The notes beneath the pieces were generated by a model, which saw nothing but the letters and a program-made list of their open reading frames with translations, searched no databases and was not told where the DNA came from. Positions 61,463-64,000 of a DNA stretch of 64,000 nucleotides are shown here, in pieces. Source of the stretch: Alphaproteobacteria bacterium (GTDB lineage: Bacteria; Pseudomonadota; Alphaproteobacteria; TMED109); assembly GCA_022825235.1 (NCBI GenBank), contig JAJDYI010000041.1, positions 1 through 64,000 on the forward strand, given 5' to 3'. The stretch's first letter is position 1, and the number at the start of each line of letters is the position of its first letter. Position numbers and translations under genes: made by a program.

Positions 61463-64000
61463 ATGCATCGACGATTCCTCGCCAAGGCGCCGGTTCGGCA
61501 AGGGCTGTACGACCCCGCGAACGAGCACGATTCGTGCGGGATCGGCTTCGTGGCCGACCTCAAGGGCCGGCCGAGCGCGGCGATCATCGCGCAGGGCCTC
61601 GAACTCGTGGTCAACCTCACGCACCGGGGTGCGGTCGGCGCGGACCCGACCGTCGGGGACGGGGTCGGGCTGCTGATGCAGGTGCCCGACGCCCTGTTCC
61701 GCGCCGCGGCTGAGGATACGGGCTTCGTGCTCCCGGATGGACCTTATGGGGTCGGGCAGATCTTCCTCCCGCGCGACGTCACAGCGCGGGAGCAGTGCGA
61801 ACGCGAGACCGAGGCCGCCTTGCGCCGCAATGGCCTGACGGTCTTCGGCTGGCGCGACGTGCCGGTCGACCGCTCCGTGCTGTCGGACGTCATCCAGGCC
61901 GGGGAACCGCTCGCCCGACAGGTGTTTGCCGGCCTGAGCGGCGACGGTGACCAGGACACGCTCGAACGACGGCTGTTCGTCGCGCGCAAGCAGCTCAGCA
62001 ACGCCGTGCGGACGTTCGGTCCAGACTGCGACAGCTTCTATGTCGTCTCGATGTCGTCGCGGATCATCTGCTACAAGGGGATGATGCTGCCGGATGCGCT
62101 GGGTCCCTATTACCGGGATCTTCAGGACCCGCGCACCGCCAGCGCGCTGGCGCTGGTCCACCAGCGGTTCTCGACCAACACCTTTCCCTCGTGGAAGCTG
62201 GCGCAGCCGTTCCGGATGCTGTGCCACAACGGCGAGATCAATACCGTGCGCGGGAATTGCAACTGGATGGCCGCGCGTCGGCACGCGCTTCGTTCGCGGC
62301 TCCTGGGCCCGGACCTAGAGACGATCTGGCCCCTCATCTCCGAGGGTCAGTCCGACTCGGCCTGCCTCGACAACGCGCTCGAGTTTCTGCTCGCTGGCGG
62401 CTACTCGCTCAGTCACGCGCTTGCGCTGCTGGTGCCCGAGGCCTGGCAGGGTCATCCCGGGATGTCACCCGGCCGACGGGCGTTCTACGAACGCCACGCC
62501 GTACTCATGGAGCCCTGGGACGGTCCGGCCGCGCTCGCGTTCACCGATGGCCGACAAATCGGTGGCCTGCTCGACCGTAATGGCCTGCGGCCGTCGCGCT
62601 ACGTGGTCACCCGGGACGACCGCGTGATACTCGCATCCGAGGCCGGCGTGCTCGCGATCCCGGAGCGGGACATCGTCGCCAGCCGGCGGCTCGAACCTGG
62701 CCGCATCCTGCTGCTCGACCTCGAGGAGGGCAGGATCGTCGGCAACGACGAGGTGAAGGATTCCCTCGCCGGGATGGCGAACTGGGCGGCGGAGGTGGCA
62801 GCGACCACGCTGCGGCTCGCGGAACTGCCCGCCGGCATCCTCCCGGGCGCCACCAACGTTGCCCGCCTGGATCGGCAGCAGGCCTTCGGCTACACCCAGG
62901 AGGATCTCACCTTCCTGATGATGCCGATGGCCGCCACCGGGGCAGAGGCGGTGGGATCGATGGGCACCGACACCCCGCTCGCGGCGCTGTCGGGGCGCGC
63001 GAAGCTCCTGTACCAGTACTTCAAGCAGAACTTTGCGCAGGTGACGAACCCCGCGATCGATCCCATCCGGGAACAGATGGTGATGTCACTGATCACCTTC
63101 GTCGGCCCGCGCCCCAACCTGCTCGGCCTCGGAGAGCCCGACACAACGCGACGGATTCGCCTGGAACAGCCGATCCTGACCGACGCGGAACTGGCCCGGA
63201 TCAAAGCGCTGGGCGCCAGCAACGAGACCGGCCTTCGGGTCGCGGCACTCGACATGACCTTCGATGCGGCCGCCGGCGAGGACGGCCTCGCCGCTGCCGT
63301 CGCTGAGCTCCGGCGCGAAGCCGAAGAGCAGGTGCGGGCCGGCATCACCGTGCTGGTGCTTTCCGACCGGGCGACCGGGCCCGACCGCATCCCGGTACCG
63401 GCACTGCTAGCGACGAGTGCCGTGCACAGTCACCTGATCCGTTGCGGCCTGCGGACCTCGACGGGTCTCGTCGTCGAGACCGGCGAAGCACGCGAGGTAC
63501 ATCACTTCTGCGTGCTGGCCGGCTACGGCGCCGAGGCGGTCAATCCGTATCTGGCGTTCGAGACGCTGACCGGCGTGTGCGGCCAGCTGCCGGGCGAGGT
63601 TTCGGCCGAGGCGGCCGAGGCGGCGTACATCGGCGCGGTCGGCAAGGGCATCCTCAAGGTGATGTCGAAGATGGGGATCTCGACGTATCAGTCCTACTGC
63701 GGGGCCCAGATCTTCGATGCCGTAGGGCTTGCGAGCGGCTTCGTCGACGAGTACTTCCCGGGTACGGCCACCGCAGTGGAAGGCGTGGACCTGCCGGTGA
63801 TCGCCGCCGAAACGGTGGCGCGCCACCGGGATGCGTTCGGCAATGCGGCGGTGCTCCGCGACGCGCTGGAGGCAGGGGGCGAGTACGCGTTCCGCCTGCG
63901 CGGCGAGGAGCACATGTGGACGCCCGACACGGTCGCGGATCTCCAGCATGCGGTGCGGACCGATGCGCAGGAGCGCTACGACGCGTTTTCGGCCGCGGCC
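61463..64000 (+). CDS. gltB: Glutamate synthase (NADPH) large subunit, 5' part
   Basis: The first 846 codons of a gene that runs off the window; the full protein should be about 1,500 residues. The catalytic Cys25 in HDSCGIGFVADLKG starts the glutamine amidotransferase domain after a 24-residue propeptide that is normally cut off. Other domain motifs are VHQRFSTNTFPSW, LCHNGEINTVRGN and DRNGLRPSRY. The central domain begins near residue 480 with REQMVMSLITFVGPRPNLL. The enzyme makes two glutamates from glutamine and 2-oxoglutarate and works with the small subunit GltD, not seen here. Confidence 0.96.
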   Translation, partial: MHRRFLAKAPVRQGLYDPANEHDSCGIGFVADLKGRPSAAIIAQGLELVVNLTHRGAVGADPTVGDGVGLLMQVPDALFRAAAEDTGFVLPDGPYGVGQIFLPRDVTAREQCERETEAALRRNGLTVFGWRDVPVDRSVLSDVIQAGEPLARQVFAGLSGDGDQDTLERRLFVARKQLSNAVRTFGPDCDSFYVVSMSSRIICYKGMMLPDALGPYYRDLQDPRTASALALVHQRFSTNTFPSWKLAQPFRMLCHNGEINTVRGNCNWMAARRHALRSRLLGPDLETIWPLISEGQSDSACLDNALEFLLAGGYSLSHALALLVPEAWQGHPGMSPGRRAFYERHAVLMEPWDGPAALAFTDGRQIGGLLDRNGLRPSRYVVTRDDRVILASEAGVLAIPERDIVASRRLEPGRILLLDLEEGRIVGNDEVKDSLAGMANWAAEVAATTLRLAELPAGILPGATNVARLDRQQAFGYTQEDLTFLMMPMAATGAEAVGSMGTDTPLAALSGRAKLLYQYFKQNFAQVTNPAIDPIREQMVMSLITFVGPRPNLLGLGEPDTTRRIRLEQPILTDAELARIKALGASNETGLRVAALDMTFDAAAGEDGLAAAVAELRREAEEQVRAGITVLVLSDRATGPDRIPVPALLATSAVHSHLIRCGLRTSTGLVVETGEAREVHHFCVLAGYGAEAVNPYLAFETLTGVCGQLPGEVSAEAAEAAYIGAVGKGILKVMSKMGISTYQSYCGAQIFDAVGLASGFVDEYFPGTATAVEGVDLPVIAAETVARHRDAFGNAAVLRDALEAGGEYAFRLRGEEHMWTPDTVADLQHAVRTDAQERYDAFSAAA

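Noticed and set aside
1-64000. CRISPR arrays, insertion sequences, prophage genes
   Set aside because: I saw no regularly spaced repeats, transposase, integrase or phage structural genes while reading either strand; short inverted repeats found are single sites.

Overview
The window reads as chromosomal DNA of a high-GC (roughly mid-60s percent by eye), Gram-negative, respiring alphaproteobacterium. The signs are a Shemin-type 5-aminolevulinate synthase, a ubiA / rsmE-like / gshA neighbourhood, a plant/alphaproteobacterial-type glutamate-cysteine ligase, two TonB-dependent receptors, several TRAP transporter parts and UbiA for ubiquinone. I cannot name a species. Gene density is high, many genes overlap by ATGA/GTGA junctions, and GTG and TTG starts are common. 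I see no CRISPR array, rRNA, insertion sequence or phage module.

Left part (0-20 kb): tRNA-Gln(CTG); a dienelactone hydrolase-like enzyme; a DsbA-fold isomerase; a secreted PDZ protein; a GOLPH3-like (GPP34) protein; a peptide-type ABC importer without ATPases; a VapBC toxin-antitoxin pair whose promoter lies in a perfect 28-bp palindrome; a NYN-LOTUS RNA-binding/nuclease protein beside a small divergent gene; a Tat-exported PhoX-family protein; a TRAP permease pair without a binding protein; an overlapping run of a dehalogenase-like hydrolase with Glu at the nucleophile position, mnmA and a YbdK-type ligase; nadK and moaA; then tRNA-Pro(GGG) and tRNA-Gln(TTG) on the minus strand.

Middle (20-40 kb): amidase, AcuI/YhdH reductase, ChaC-like cyclotransferase, then a probable sugar-acid locus (IlvD/Edd-family dehydratase, D-2-hydroxyacid dehydrogenase, small secreted protein, complete TRAP transporter). 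Next come iorBA (indolepyruvate:ferredoxin oxidoreductase), an A/T-rich gap, and two convergent TonB-dependent receptors.

Right part (40-64 kb): the most notable block is a same-strand cluster hemC-hemD-hemB-hemE-hemQ-hemH plus an overlapping FAD amine-oxidase-family gene, with hemA (ALAS) just beyond on the other strand. HemQ next to a ferrochelatase carrying iron-sulfur-type cysteines suggests the coproporphyrin-dependent route to heme, unusual for an alphaproteobacterium. The linked oxidase is a candidate for the step between HemE and HemH. Then follow metY, a CoA-binding protein, an enoyl-CoA hydratase-like protein, two glycosyltransferase-type genes (one fused in frame to a membrane protein), a lipoprotein amidohydrolase, a PA0069-type radical SAM protein, ubiA, a shortened RsmE-like gene, gshA and the 5' part of gltB, which runs off the end.
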